DNA of 64,000 nucleotides from Gammaproteobacteria bacterium (GCA_028293725.1 JAQGOE010000204.1:5965-69964), one strand, 5' to 3'. Positions 50,907-59,244 are shown, numbered from the stretch's first letter. Numbers and translations are program-made. The notes: a model not told the origin generated them from the letters alone.

Positions 50907-51533
50907 ATGATCCGCCGCCTGATGATTCGCCGCCTCGCTCTTGCCGCGTCGCTGGCTTTAGCCTCTTCCTCTCTATTCGCCACCACCTACACCCTCGAGC
51001 CGGACTACACCCAGGGAGTTTTTCGCTGGAATCACCTCGGCTTCTCCAGCCCGGCCGCACAATGCGCGCAGGGCCAGGGCACGCTGGAATACGATCAAAG
51101 CTATCCTGCCCGCGCGTCCGTGGAAGTGACGATTCCCCTGAGCACTCTGAACACCGGGGTGCCGGCCCTCGACGATGACTTCCGGTCGACGGACTTCTTC
51201 GACACCCCTCGATTTCCAACCGCGACATTCAAAAGCACCCGGGTCGTGAAGGACACGGCGATGAATCGACTGAAGGTCACCGGCGACCTCACTGTGCACG
51301 GCGTGACCAAGGCGGTCATCCTCGAAGTCACCGTCGTCAAAGTCGGCGTCAATCCCAGGACCAGCCTGCCGACCGTTGGCTTCGACGCCACGACAACGCT
51401 GAAACGCTCCGATTTCGGGCTGGGGCGCTACGTTCCCCAGGTCAGTGACGAAATACAATTGCACCTCACCAGCCAGGGCGTCGAGGCAAAGGCGTACGCG
51501 GAGTATCTGAAAGCGCAGGCGGCGAAGAAATAG
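50907..51533 (+). CDS. yceI: YceI family periplasmic protein
   Basis: This 208-residue protein has a signal peptide (RRLALAASLALASSSLFA). The YceI lipocalin-like core follows: TYTLEPDYTQGVFRWNHLGFSSPAA, YDQSYPARASVEVTIPLSTLNTGVPALDDDFRSTDFFDTPRFPTATFKST, LTVHGVTKAVILEV and LKRSDFGLGRYVPQVSDEIQLHL. It binds isoprenoid-like lipids (polyisoprenoid or quinone) in the periplasm, and homologues are stress- or base-induced. The AGGAG before the ATG supports the start (a second ATG lies at 50922). It is divergent from the CadC-like regulator, with a repeat array between. Confidence 0.92.
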   Translation: MIRRLMIRRLALAASLALASSSLFATTYTLEPDYTQGVFRWNHLGFSSPAAQCAQGQGTLEYDQSYPARASVEVTIPLSTLNTGVPALDDDFRSTDFFDTPRFPTATFKSTRVVKDTAMNRLKVTGDLTVHGVTKAVILEVTVVKVGVNPRTSLPTVGFDATTTLKRSDFGLGRYVPQVSDEIQLHLTSQGVEAKAYAEYLKAQAAKK

Positions 51534-51620
51534 CGCAAAAAAAGATTCCGGCCAGGTCGAATCCGAGTACTCCCGGACGACAATGGACGCTCAGTTGGTC
51601 CGAAGACTAAGGAGTCGAGC

Positions 51621-51701
51621 ATGCGGTATGTCTGCCTGGTCTATTTCGATCCCCAAGTCGTGTTCAATCAAAGTCCCGAGGCACCTGGAGTGAACGAATG
51701 A
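51621..51701 (+). pseudogene. Remnant (26 codons) of a YCII/DGPF-domain protein
   Basis: A good ribosome binding site (AAGGAG, 51610-51615) precedes an ATG that encodes MRYVCLVYFDPQVVFNQSPE..., then stops at 51701. The opening is the standard start of YCII/DGPF-domain proteins (about 120 residues), so the rest of the gene seems deleted. Its stop (TGA) overlaps the ATG of the DUF6151 gene, so it may now act as a coupled leader peptide. Such genes often neighbour DUF6151 or sigma-factor genes. Confidence 0.6.
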
Positions 51702-52222
51702 TGCTCGCGTCGCCCAAAAACCGCACGATCGCCGCCTGCTCATGTGGAAGCGTCGAGCTCGAAGCGAGCGGCGTTCCGATCACGAGTGTTGTCTGTTACT
51801 GCGACGACTGTCAGAAAGGGTCACGCCACATTGAGTCCTTACCGAATGCGGCGCCCGTTTTGGACCCCGACGGGGGCACCGCCTACATTGTCTACCGGAA
51901 GGACCGCATCAGATGCTCGCGGGGGGCGGCTCTCCTGCAGAGCCACAAGATCAGGGCGGAATCGGTCACGAACCGGGTGTTTGCTGCCTGTTGCAATTCA
52001 GCCATGTTCCTGAATTTCGATGACAGCAAACATTGGGTAGATGTGTATCGAGCCCGGTTGCGGGGAGCGGCCCCGCCTGTACAAATGCGCATGTGCACGA
52101 AATTCAGGCTCGCGGCGGGCGAGGTTCCCAACGACGCGCCCAGCTACCCCATGTGGTCCGGCAGATTTCTGGCGAAGCTTCTCGTTGCGCGGTTGGCCAT
52201 GTGGCTACCCCCGCGGCGGTGA
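51698..52222 (+). CDS. DUF6151 / GFA-like zinc-binding protein
   Basis: This 174-residue protein starts at one of two overlapping ATGs (51698 or 51701). Cysteine motifs typical of GFA-like zinc proteins are visible: IAACSCGSVELEASGVP, then VVCYCDDCQKGSRHI, and FAACCNSAMFLNF. The domain order (CxCG...CYCxDCQ) is that of DUF6151, whose relatives include glutathione-dependent formaldehyde-activating enzymes. The reaction here is unknown. It is coupled to the upstream YCII remnant by overlap and is convergent with the next gene, overlapping it by 18 bases. Confidence 0.82.
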   Translation: MMLASPKNRTIAACSCGSVELEASGVPITSVVCYCDDCQKGSRHIESLPNAAPVLDPDGGTAYIVYRKDRIRCSRGAALLQSHKIRAESVTNRVFAACCNSAMFLNFDDSKHWVDVYRARLRGAAPPVQMRMCTKFRLAAGEVPNDAPSYPMWSGRFLAKLLVARLAMWLPPRR

Positions 52223-52540
52223 AGGCGGTGGCAGTGCGCGATGTCCGGCCATGCCGATAACCCGCCACGCGAATTTGATCCAGAAATACAAAAGGGCTAT
52301 CGGCACCAGCGTGTCATAAGCCACGTCCAGCCCGGGAATCGGCTCGATCGGAATGGCGACTGCGCCGGCGGCCAACGTGACGGCAACATGCCTGCACAAC
52401 TCGCTCAGGAGTTGCCGCAGCGGATTTTCCCTGGGCATCCGCGCAACCACGATCAACAGTACGACCAGCAGCGCAAAGCAAGCTCCGACAAAGATCAGCA
52501 GGTCGCGAACGATCTGGCCAACGAGGTTCAGGATGTCCAC
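52205..52540 (-). CDS. Small two-helix membrane protein of unknown function
   Basis: From a GTG at 52540, preceded by GGAGG, this is a 111-residue protein with two hydrophobic helices (VGQIVRDLLIFVGACFALLVVLLIVV and DTLVPIALLYFWIKFAWRVIGMA) separated by a loop with ENPLRQLLSELCRHVAVTLAAGAVAIPIEPIPGLDVAYD. The segment IPIEPIPGLDVAYD before the second helix resembles small conserved membrane proteins of unknown function. An ATG at 52585 gives a polar extension and lacks a good ribosome binding site. Its end overlaps the DUF6151 gene. No function can be given. Confidence 0.6.
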   Translation of the reverse strand: MDILNLVGQIVRDLLIFVGACFALLVVLLIVVARMPRENPLRQLLSELCRHVAVTLAAGAVAIPIEPIPGLDVAYDTLVPIALLYFWIKFAWRVIGMAGHRALPPPSPPRG

Positions 52541-52595
52541 TTTACTTCCTCCAGGCGCGCAGTTGCGGTGATCGTCCCGGCCCATCCAGCATGCG

Positions 52596-53390
52596 TCATT
52601 CGATACGCTCGATCAATGCCCGCGCGGCGGCCGGGTTGGCCACTTTGTGGCCGCTGATCACGTATAGATAAACGTCGCGGTCTTCCCGTGCGCCCTGCAG
52701 AGGGGCGAGGGTTTCCAGGTCATCGGGTACACGACCGCCAGCCCAATGCTCAGCCCGTTTCGCCCACAGGTCGAGCGCGGATCGCGAATACCCCAGCGGC
52801 TCGCCGGACTGCGTCCCCATGATGCGCGCATACACGAACGGAGCCGTGATGTCAGCGATCTGCGGATAGTCGGAATCCCCGGCGACCACGATCGCAACAC
52901 CGTAGTGGCGCGCCATGTCGACGACCTCAGTCACTCTAAAGCTGGCGTGACGCACTTCAACTGCATGGCGGATCGCGCGGCCTGCAACCTTCTGGGGCAG
53001 CAGCTTCAGGAAGGCCTCGAAATCCGCCGCGTCGAATTTTGTGGCGGGCATCAACTGCCAGTTGATGGGCCCAAGCTTATCCTTCAACTCCAGAACACCA
53101 CCGTTGAGAAAGCGCTCGATCGTCGGCCCCGCTTCCGCCAGCGTGCGGCGATGGGTGGCATAGCGGGGCGCCTTCAGCGCGAACACGAACCCGTCCGGTG
53201 TCTCGTCACGCCATCGCGCGAAGGTTTCGGGCTTCTGCGCACCGTAAAAAGTGCCGTTGACCTCGATCGAAGTGAGTTTTCCCGCGGCATATTCGAGCTC
53301 CCGCTTCTGCGCGAGCGTTTCCGGATAGAACGTGCCCCGCCAGGGCTCGTAGGTCCACCCGCCGACTCCGATTCTGATGTGACCGCTCAC
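52596..53390 (-). CDS. DUF72 family protein
   Basis: From a GTG at 53390 (GGGGAA, 7-base spacing) the product has 264 residues, the normal length. The opening HIRIGVGGWTYEPWRGTFYPETLAQKRELEYAAGKLTSIEVNGTFYG is the DUF72 signature, a TIM-barrel fold. Later parts (FVFALKAPRYATHRR, GPINWQLMPATKFDAADFEAFLKLLP, VEVRHASF, YARIMGT and YLYVISGHKVANPAAARAL) are equally typical. Related proteins are linked to endonuclease activity; function here is unproven. Reading further upstream adds unrelated residues. It is divergent from the metallophosphoesterase gene. Confidence 0.92.
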   Translation of the reverse strand: MSGHIRIGVGGWTYEPWRGTFYPETLAQKRELEYAAGKLTSIEVNGTFYGAQKPETFARWRDETPDGFVFALKAPRYATHRRTLAEAGPTIERFLNGGVLELKDKLGPINWQLMPATKFDAADFEAFLKLLPQKVAGRAIRHAVEVRHASFRVTEVVDMARHYGVAIVVAGDSDYPQIADITAPFVYARIMGTQSGEPLGYSRSALDLWAKRAEHWAGGRVPDDLETLAPLQGAREDRDVYLYVISGHKVANPAAARALIERIE

Positions 53391-53479
53391 GCTTGGATTC
53401 CCCGCGCTATGGAGTCCCGGAAGTCTGGACGCGATAGACTGTGACAGCAAGGCGGGCCCGATCCGCAGGTGTTCTCGAG

Positions 53480-54337
53480 ATGAGTCCAGGTCGCGGTAGA
53501 CACAATTCACCCACGCGGCGCTTCGCAATGGCCACGGTGGATGCCGCACTCCTGAACGGATTTGTCGCGAGATGGAGCTACCGTTTTGGACTCCACGGTA
53601 AATTCGCCGTCACCACACATGAAATTCAGGTCGCAAAGGAAAAGGGGCTGCCGGCACCCTTGACGCTCGCATTTGCCTCCGACTTTCATGCGGGACCGTC
53701 CACTCACCCGGAGCTGTTCGCCACGGTTATCGACGAGTTCATTCGCCGTCGGCCCGATGTCATTCTGCTGGGCGGAGACTTTGTGTCATGTAAGGCACGC
53801 GATGTCGATGCACTCATCGAAGGCCTGTCGAGGTGCAATCCCCCGCTGGGTAAATACGCAGTGCTGGGCAATCATGACTTGTGGAGCGACGACGAGTACA
53901 TCACGCGCCAGCTCGCCTCCGCCCGTGTCGAAGTGCTCGTCAATCAGGGCTTCCCGCTCCCTCCTCCTTTCGATTGCGTTTCCATCTGTGGAATCGATGA
54001 CCCGTGGACCGGGCGTGCTGACGCCGCCAGGGCATTCGCCGACGCCAACCCAGTCAGGATCTTCCTCACCCACTCGCCGGACGGTCTGCTGCTGCTCGGC
54101 AAAGAACAGTTCGATGTTGGCTTCGCCGGCCACACTCACGGAGGCCAGATCGCACTACGCGACGGGACTCCGATCATCAGCGCCGGCGGCCCACTGTCGC
54201 GCACCCATGCACGGGGCCGGTTCGAAATCCCCGACAACGGCCCGCTCATCGTCAGCCGCGGCGTTGGCTGCAGCAGCATACCGGTCAGAATCAACGCCGA
54301 TCCCGAGCTCGTGATCTGCACGCTGCGCCCCGTATGA
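53480..54337 (+). CDS. Metallophosphoesterase
   Basis: From the ATG at 53480 the product has 285 residues; an ATG at 53528 is also possible. All calcineurin-like motifs are present: LAFASDFHAGPS (D-H), ILLGGDFVSC (GD), YAVLGNHDLWSDDEY (GNHD), IFLTHSPDG and FAGHTHGGQIALRDG (GHTH). The arrangement resembles YkuE/LpxG-like membrane-associated phosphohydrolases, but no signal or lipid anchor is evident. The substrate is unknown. Its stop overlaps the start of the MBL-fold gene by four bases, so the two are translationally coupled. Confidence 0.88.
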   Translation: MSPGRGRHNSPTRRFAMATVDAALLNGFVARWSYRFGLHGKFAVTTHEIQVAKEKGLPAPLTLAFASDFHAGPSTHPELFATVIDEFIRRRPDVILLGGDFVSCKARDVDALIEGLSRCNPPLGKYAVLGNHDLWSDDEYITRQLASARVEVLVNQGFPLPPPFDCVSICGIDDPWTGRADAARAFADANPVRIFLTHSPDGLLLLGKEQFDVGFAGHTHGGQIALRDGTPIISAGGPLSRTHARGRFEIPDNGPLIVSRGVGCSSIPVRINADPELVICTLRPV

Positions 54338-55305
54338 AGAGGTGGCGACTCGTGGCGACCGTCACGGCAATCGTGATCCTCCTGGCGGGACTAGGACTGG
54401 CCTTCGCACCCATTCTGTACGCTGAGATGGAATTCATGGGGTTACGGCCGGTGTGGCCGTTGCCGCCGATCTCCGCTGCCCAGGTAGCGGGGCAGTCAGC
54501 CGGCACAGTGGTCGACGGCTATTGGCGAGTGCAGCAGATCGCGCCCGATACCTATGCGATTGGTGAGCCGCAGAACGATCCTGACAACTATGAATACTTG
54601 CTACTGGGCAAGACCCGCGCACTGCTGATTGATTCCGGCGCGACGGCGCGCGACATCCATCCGGTCCTGGCGACGCTGACGCAACTGCCGGTGACGGTCA
54701 TCCCGACCCACCTGCATTACGATCACACGAACGGACTGAGATACTTCAACTCCATCGCACTGATCGATCTGCCGGAGACACGCTCGCGCGTCAAAGAGGG
54801 CATGTTGCATCTGGCGCGCTATCAATTCATGGGCGCGTCCGACCCGAATCGCGCACCGGTGTTCCAGGTGACCGAATGGGTCGCGCCGGATAGCTACATC
54901 GACCTCGGCGGACGGCGCGTCCAGGTGTTATGGACGCCAGGACATACAGCAACATCCGTCTCGATTTACGACTCGCCCGCAAAGTTACTGTTCACCGGCG
55001 ACCTGATCTACACCACTACGCTTTATGCCTTCATGCCGGACTCCAGCCTGTCGACCTATGAAGCGACCTCCGACCTGCTGCTGGCTGCACTGCCCGCGGA
55101 CACCGTCATCTACGGCGCCCACTGCTGCCGCAACGACGCTCCCCCTGAAGCCCCCTGGCTCGGCATGAATGACCTCGGTGACGTCCGACGGGCTGTGCAC
55201 AACATCCGGACCGGACAGGCCAAAGGCCAAGGCCTGATCATCCGGCGTTTCCCAGTGAACACGCGGATGACCATTGTGACATTCTATCCTTGGGGCAATC
55301 GCTAA
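54334..55305 (+). CDS. MBL-fold metallohydrolase with membrane anchor
   Basis: This 323-residue protein has an N-terminal membrane segment (RLVATVTAIVILLAGLGLAFAPILY) and a metallo-beta-lactamase domain. The metal site is THLHYDHTNGLRYF (HxHxDH) with Asp in LIDSGATARD, His in TPGHTATSVSIYD and Asp in LFTGDLIYTT. A later His in YGAHCC completes it. It is probably periplasmic and hydrolyses an unknown ester or lactone. It starts four bases inside the end of the metallophosphoesterase gene. Two short genes follow on the same strand. Confidence 0.87.
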   Translation: MKRWRLVATVTAIVILLAGLGLAFAPILYAEMEFMGLRPVWPLPPISAAQVAGQSAGTVVDGYWRVQQIAPDTYAIGEPQNDPDNYEYLLLGKTRALLIDSGATARDIHPVLATLTQLPVTVIPTHLHYDHTNGLRYFNSIALIDLPETRSRVKEGMLHLARYQFMGASDPNRAPVFQVTEWVAPDSYIDLGGRRVQVLWTPGHTATSVSIYDSPAKLLFTGDLIYTTTLYAFMPDSSLSTYEATSDLLLAALPADTVIYGAHCCRNDAPPEAPWLGMNDLGDVRRAVHNIRTGQAKGQGLIIRRFPVNTRMTIVTFYPWGNR

Positions 55306-55337
55306 CGACATCCGCACCCCGAAGGAGCGCCCAAGAC

Positions 55338-55619
55338 ATGAGCGAGGCCATCACGGTTCGAGACAATCCACAGGCGAACAGGTTTGAGGCGGTCGTCGAC
55401 GGTCACACCGCCGTCGCGATGTATGAGACAGCACCCGGCGTCATCACTTTTACGCATACGCGCGTTCCTGAGTCACTGCGTGGCAAGGGCATCGCGAACG
55501 AACTGGCGAAAGCCGCCCTCGCCGCCGCGCGTGAGCGAGGCTTACGGGTTATCCCCAAATGCACGTTTTTCGCGTCTTACATGAAAAGGCACCCGGAGAC
55601 CCAGGATCTCCTGACGTAA
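55338..55619 (+). CDS. GNAT-fold N-acetyltransferase, YjdJ type
   Basis: From the ATG at 55338 (GGAG upstream) this is a 93-residue protein. The sequence DNPQANRFEAVVDGHTAVAMYETAPGVITFTHTRVPESLRGKGIANELAKAALAAARERGLRVIPKCTFFASYMKRHPE contains a short GNAT core with acetyl-CoA loop (LRGKGIANEL, i.e. R-GxG-A). It matches the YjdJ-like minimal GNAT family. The substrate is unknown. It follows the MBL-fold gene by 32 bases and precedes another small gene, probably on the same transcript. Confidence 0.85.
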   Translation: MSEAITVRDNPQANRFEAVVDGHTAVAMYETAPGVITFTHTRVPESLRGKGIANELAKAALAAARERGLRVIPKCTFFASYMKRHPETQDLLT

Positions 55620-55627
55620 CATCCCCA

Positions 55628-55834
55628 ATGGAACCCAACGACAGAATACCCGATGTCCGCGACGGGTTGACCCGCCAAGAGCGGGTAGTTTTATACGTTC
55701 TGCACGAGACGCAGAAAGAGCGCGGCGATCGTAACGTGCCGACTGCGATGTTATGGGGCCGCGTGTGCGAGCACTTCTACATCAGCCCTGAAGACCTTTC
55801 AGCCATGCTCGCACGCCTCGGTGCGCGTCGATGA
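55628..55834 (+). CDS. Small conserved-looking protein of unknown function
   Basis: From the ATG at 55628 the product has 68 residues: a polar start, then LTRQERVVLYVLHETQKERGDRNVPTAMLWGRVCEHFYISPEDLSAMLARLGARR. The amphipathic helices and VPTAMLWGRVCEHFYIS pattern look like a small winged-helix fold, perhaps an accessory regulator, but this is speculation. It begins eight bases after the GNAT gene stop. No strong ribosome binding site is evident. Confidence 0.5.
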   Translation: MEPNDRIPDVRDGLTRQERVVLYVLHETQKERGDRNVPTAMLWGRVCEHFYISPEDLSAMLARLGARR

Positions 55835-55887
55835 GCGGCGCAATCGAGGTTGGAAGACAATCATGCTGAGCCCTGCCGTGGGAATTC

Positions 55888-55902
55888 GTCCACATTGTGG
55901 AC
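55888..55902. promoter_or_regulatory. Palindrome upstream of the MATE gene
   Basis: GTCCAC-ATT-GTGGAC is a perfect 6+6 inverted repeat, about 140 bases before the MATE start. TACTAT at 55975-55980 may be a -10 box of that gene. A local regulator of the exporter could bind here. Confidence 0.35.
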
Positions 55903-56045
55903 AATGAAATTTCAACCGCCCAGACGCACGTTCATCCGCCTCGAATCCGCTTTCGGGGCATCGTGGTCGGTGCATACTATTCCACAGTTACCAGGGAGCG
56001 CACGCTGCGCCTGGTCTTTCTCCCGACTATCTCCGGTGCCGCGCT

Positions 56046-57422
56046 ATGAAAGATCTGACGCAAGGGTCGATCGTCAGCCACATTCTGCAGATGGCCGCCG
56101 TGATGGTCATCGGCATGGTTGGGCAAACGCTTTACTATCTCGTTGACCTCTACTTTGTATCCGGTCTCGGCCCGCAAGCCATCGCCGGCGTCGGCGCAGC
56201 GGGTAACATAACGTTCGTCATACTGGCGCTCACGCAAATCCTGAACGTCGGCACCGGGGCGCTGATCTCCCACGCTGCCGGACGCAAGGATCAGCGCGAC
56301 GCCAATCTCGTGTTCAACCAGTCCATCACGCTTTCGGCACTGGTGGGTGCCTTCGTGCTGGTAGCGGGCTATCTACTGACCCGCCCTTATTTGAATTTGA
56401 TAGGGGCTGACGCGGGCACACGGCAGGCAGGTATCACTTACCTGTACTGGTTCATGCCAGGTCTCGCACTGCAGTTCGCCATGGTGTCGATGGGAGCAGC
56501 GCTGCGCGGCACGGGCATCGTGCGACCGACGATGACTGTACAAGTCCTGACAGTGCTCCTCAACGTGGTGCTGGCGCCGGTGCTCATAGCAGGTTGGGGG
56601 ACGGGACATCCGCTCGGAGTTGCCGGCGCCGGCCTTGCGAGCACGCTGGCTATTATCGCCGCCGTGGCCATGCTGACGTGGTACTTCGAGAGGCTCGAAA
56701 AATATGTGACATTCAACAGTGAGCAATGGCGGCCCCAGCTCGTCTACTGGAAACGCATTCTCAACATCGGCCTGCCGGCCGGCGGCGAGTTTTTCCTGAT
56801 GTTCATACTCATGGGCCTCACGTACTGGCTCATTCGCGACTTCGGCTCCGACGCACAGGCAGGCTACGGGATCGGCTCACGAGTCATGCAATCGATTTTC
56901 CTGCCTGCGATGGCGGTAGCATTCTCCGCCGCGCCGGTCGCAGGACAGAACTTTGGGGCGCACAACGCGGAACGGGTCCGCGCGACGCTCCGCGCCGCCC
57001 TCATGCTCGAATCCGCCGTCATGGTGATCATCCTGGTGCTGTGTCAGATCGCGCCCGCTTCGCTCATCGCGGCCTTCTCACACGAGCCGCAGGTCATCAC
57101 GGTGGGCACGGATTTTCTACGCATCATTTCCTGGAACTTCATCGGGACCGGCATTATTTTTACCTGCTCCGGCATGTTCCAGGCGATGGGTAACACGTGG
57201 CCGGCGCTGTTGAGTGGAGTCAGCCGGCTGATGATCTTCTCGATTCCCGCGGTCTGGCTGTCGAGGCAGCCAGGTTTCACGCTGCGTGAGCTGTGGGTGA
57301 TCTCGGTAGTCACAGTATTGGTGCAGGCCGTGCTCAGCTTCGTACTCGTACAGGCGGAAATGCGCAAACGACTGACGTTTGCGGCGACGCCCGCCGTGAA
57401 TCCGCCTGCTGGCGCGCTTTGA
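56046..57422 (+). CDS. MATE family efflux transporter
   Basis: This 458-residue protein has twelve membrane helices in two homologous halves: QMAAVMVIGMVGQTLYYLVDLYFVSGLGPQAIAGVGAAGN and, in the second half, NIGLPAGGEFFLMFILMGLTYWLIRDFGSDAQAGYGIGSRVMQ. MALRGTG-type loops are seen as MGAALRGTGIVRPTM and FQAMGNTWPALL. It exports cationic drugs, dyes or metabolites in exchange for Na+ or H+. The sequence resembles NorM/DinF-type members. It stands alone after an intergenic region with a palindrome, followed by a DUF1330 gene. Confidence 0.92.
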   Translation: MKDLTQGSIVSHILQMAAVMVIGMVGQTLYYLVDLYFVSGLGPQAIAGVGAAGNITFVILALTQILNVGTGALISHAAGRKDQRDANLVFNQSITLSALVGAFVLVAGYLLTRPYLNLIGADAGTRQAGITYLYWFMPGLALQFAMVSMGAALRGTGIVRPTMTVQVLTVLLNVVLAPVLIAGWGTGHPLGVAGAGLASTLAIIAAVAMLTWYFERLEKYVTFNSEQWRPQLVYWKRILNIGLPAGGEFFLMFILMGLTYWLIRDFGSDAQAGYGIGSRVMQSIFLPAMAVAFSAAPVAGQNFGAHNAERVRATLRAALMLESAVMVIILVLCQIAPASLIAAFSHEPQVITVGTDFLRIISWNFIGTGIIFTCSGMFQAMGNTWPALLSGVSRLMIFSIPAVWLSRQPGFTLRELWVISVVTVLVQAVLSFVLVQAEMRKRLTFAATPAVNPPAGAL

Positions 57423-57463
57423 AAGCGCTACAATCGTATTGATCTCTCAACGAGGACGTCCTG

Positions 57464-57754
57464 GTGTCCAAAGCCTACTGGATCAGCTGCTATCACGAAG
57501 TCATCGACCCGCTGAAACTCGCGGCCTATGCGAAGCTCGCAGGACCTGCGATCGAAGCCGGCGGCGGTCGTTTTCTGGCTCGAGCGGTCGCAACGCACGC
57601 CTTCGAGCATGGACGGCTGGAACGTACCGTCGTGATAGAGTTTGATTCTCTGGAGCAGGCGCTCGCAACTCACGACAGCCCCGCATACAAGGCGGCACTG
57701 GTGGCATTGGACGGAGGCGTGATTCGCGATCTGCGAATAGTCCCCGGCGTATAG
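57464..57754 (+). CDS. DUF1330 family protein
   Basis: This 96-residue protein starts at a GTG. SKAYWISCYHEVIDPLKLAAYAKLAGPAIEAGGGRFLARAVATHAFEHGRLERTVVIEFDSLEQALATHDSPAYKAALVALDG matches DUF1330, a dimeric alpha+beta barrel fold (ferredoxin-like): YW--Y-EV-DP----Y-----PAIEA-GGRFLARG. The function is unknown, though relatives are found near catabolic genes. It follows the MATE gene by 41 bases on the same strand. The terminal 20 bases before the convergent tetR gene contain no obvious terminator. Confidence 0.9.
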   Translation: MSKAYWISCYHEVIDPLKLAAYAKLAGPAIEAGGGRFLARAVATHAFEHGRLERTVVIEFDSLEQALATHDSPAYKAALVALDGGVIRDLRIVPGV

Positions 57755-57774
57755 TCTCTATATCTGCGGACGCG

Positions 57775-58332
57775 CTACTGCCCGACAACGCTCGACACCA
57801 ACGCGCGTGTGTTGGCGATGAGCATTTCGGCGATGACCTCCGACTTCAGCGAGTACCTGCCGCTGAGCCAGTGCGTAATCAGCGCAATTTGCATTTCCGC
57901 CACCTGCAGAGCGACCAGTGAGCGTGGAACGAGTTGCCGCATGCCGCGGGCACGGACGGCGCGGGGCAGGCGGGGCTCGATCAGGGCGGCGAGACTTCTG
58001 ACCCATAGGGGCCGGATGGGGTCCGAAAAAAACTGGCGATTGATGCTGAACTGCTCGCGAAAATGCTCGAGTAGCGGCGTCAGTTGCTGTGGCGTCACCT
58101 CCCCGTGGACACATGCCGCCATTGCGCTCGAGGGGCGCCTGATACTGTCCTTCAGCAGCTCTTCTTTGCTCGCAAAGTGTAAGTAAAACGTCGAGCGCCC
58201 GACATTCGCTTTGCGACTGATCTCGCTGGTCGTCAACGCTCCATAGCCGCGCTCCAGCACCAAATCGACAAATGCCGACAGCAGGGCTGAACGCGTCCTC
58301 TCGGTGCGCCGATCCGGAATCCTCTTCACCAT
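57775..58332 (-). CDS. TetR family transcriptional regulator
   Basis: From the ATG at 58332 (MVKRIPDRR) this has 185 residues; the ATG at 58374 would add 14 residues. The HTH reads TERTRSALLSAFVDLVLERGYGALTTSEISRKANVGRSTFYLHFASKEELLKDS, a textbook TetR domain with recognition helix NVGRSTFYLHF. The C-terminal helical domain (about 80-180) is ligand-binding and unassigned. It is divergent from a membrane protein gene, and the inverted repeat TGTCCA-GTAT-TGGACA at 58386-58401 lies between. It most likely represses itself and that gene. Confidence 0.93.
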   Translation of the reverse strand: MVKRIPDRRTERTRSALLSAFVDLVLERGYGALTTSEISRKANVGRSTFYLHFASKEELLKDSIRRPSSAMAACVHGEVTPQQLTPLLEHFREQFSINRQFFSDPIRPLWVRSLAALIEPRLPRAVRARGMRQLVPRSLVALQVAEMQIALITHWLSGRYSLKSEVIAEMLIANTRALVSSVVGQ

Positions 58333-58385
58333 GGACGACTCCCTGCCCGCAAGCGACTGCACAGTTCCAGACAAAGCGCCTCGGT

Positions 58386-58401
58386 TGTCCAGTATTGGAC
58401 A
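58386..58401. promoter_or_regulatory. Candidate TetR operator
   Basis: TGTCCA-GTAT-TGGACA is a 6+6 inverted repeat with a four-base centre, located 54 bases before the regulator start and 73 bases before the membrane protein start. Such a shared site fits divergent regulation by the adjacent TetR protein. Confidence 0.55.
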
Positions 58402-58473
58402 CCCGTCCCGCCTGCTTCCAACAAGTCTTCAACAAACCAGCTTAAAACGGTCTGACGGTCATTCGAGGCAACC

Positions 58474-59157
58474 ATGGCTGACAAGCTCTCAAACTATCGC
58501 GAAGCTCGCGGGCTCGGGGCGGCGTTTGCCCTGTGTGCATTGGCAACACTGACGCTCCTGGCGAATCATCCCCATGACGGGGCGCATAACCTGACCGATT
58601 TTATCAAGGAAGAAGCACGCAACCAGTTTATTGACGGCCTGGTGCATGGCGGGTTCATTGTCACCCAAAGCGCGTTGTCTGTGTGTTTCCTGCTCTTGTC
58701 TCGCCGTCTGGGATCGGACCGGGTTCCGGTGGTCATCGCTGTAGTGGCCTTCCTCATCGGCGGCGGCGCGCTGATGGCGTCGATGATTCTGGACGGTTTT
58801 GCGAGTCCCGCCATAGCGGTGCGCCTGGCCGGCACGGACAGCGCGGACAACCTGTTGATGGCGAAAACGCTTCTGATCTTTCTCGGGACCCTGATCCGAT
58901 TCCTCATGCCGATGGGACTACTGCTGCAATCGGTGGCGATCCTCGCCTGGTCGTCGGTAATCGCGAGAAGCCGCGGCCTGCCGCGCGCCGTCGGAGTATT
59001 CGGATTGGTGGCTGCGGTTGCTTTGATCGTCGTCTTACTCGCGGCCCCGGTTACGATGGCGACACATGTTCTGTTGGGCGGCATCCTGCTGCAGGCGATG
59101 TGGTATCTGGCACTCGCCGTGCTGTTACTGCACAGCGGATTTGCGTCACGAACCTGA
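58474..59157 (+). CDS. Six-helix membrane protein of unknown function
   Basis: This 227-residue protein has about six membrane helices: AAFALCALATLTLLANHPHDG, HGGFIVTQSALSVCFLLLSRRLG, VVIAVVAFLIGGGALMASMILDG, LLIFLGTLIRFLMPMGLLLQSVAILAWSSVI, GVFGLVAAVALIVVLLAAPVTMATHVL and LLQAMWYLALAVLLLHSGF. No catalytic motif or known family could be named with confidence. The HPHDG motif after the first helix might bind a metal. It is divergent from the TetR gene, which likely represses it. TetR-controlled membrane proteins are often export or detoxification factors, but this is only a guess. Confidence 0.65.
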   Translation: MADKLSNYREARGLGAAFALCALATLTLLANHPHDGAHNLTDFIKEEARNQFIDGLVHGGFIVTQSALSVCFLLLSRRLGSDRVPVVIAVVAFLIGGGALMASMILDGFASPAIAVRLAGTDSADNLLMAKTLLIFLGTLIRFLMPMGLLLQSVAILAWSSVIARSRGLPRAVGVFGLVAAVALIVVLLAAPVTMATHVLLGGILLQAMWYLALAVLLLHSGFASRT

Positions 59158-59244
59158 ACGACGCTCCGGGTATGGCCATCCCTGAAAGATCACTTTTGCT
59201 AGACTCCGCCCATGGCAGATGCGACCGTCATAGCACCGTAATTC

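Noticed and set aside
55886..55904. DnaA boxes or a replication origin near the palindrome
   Set aside because: The best matches to TTATNCACA have one and two mismatches, and no dnaA/dnaN/parAB genes or AT-rich unwinding region are near.
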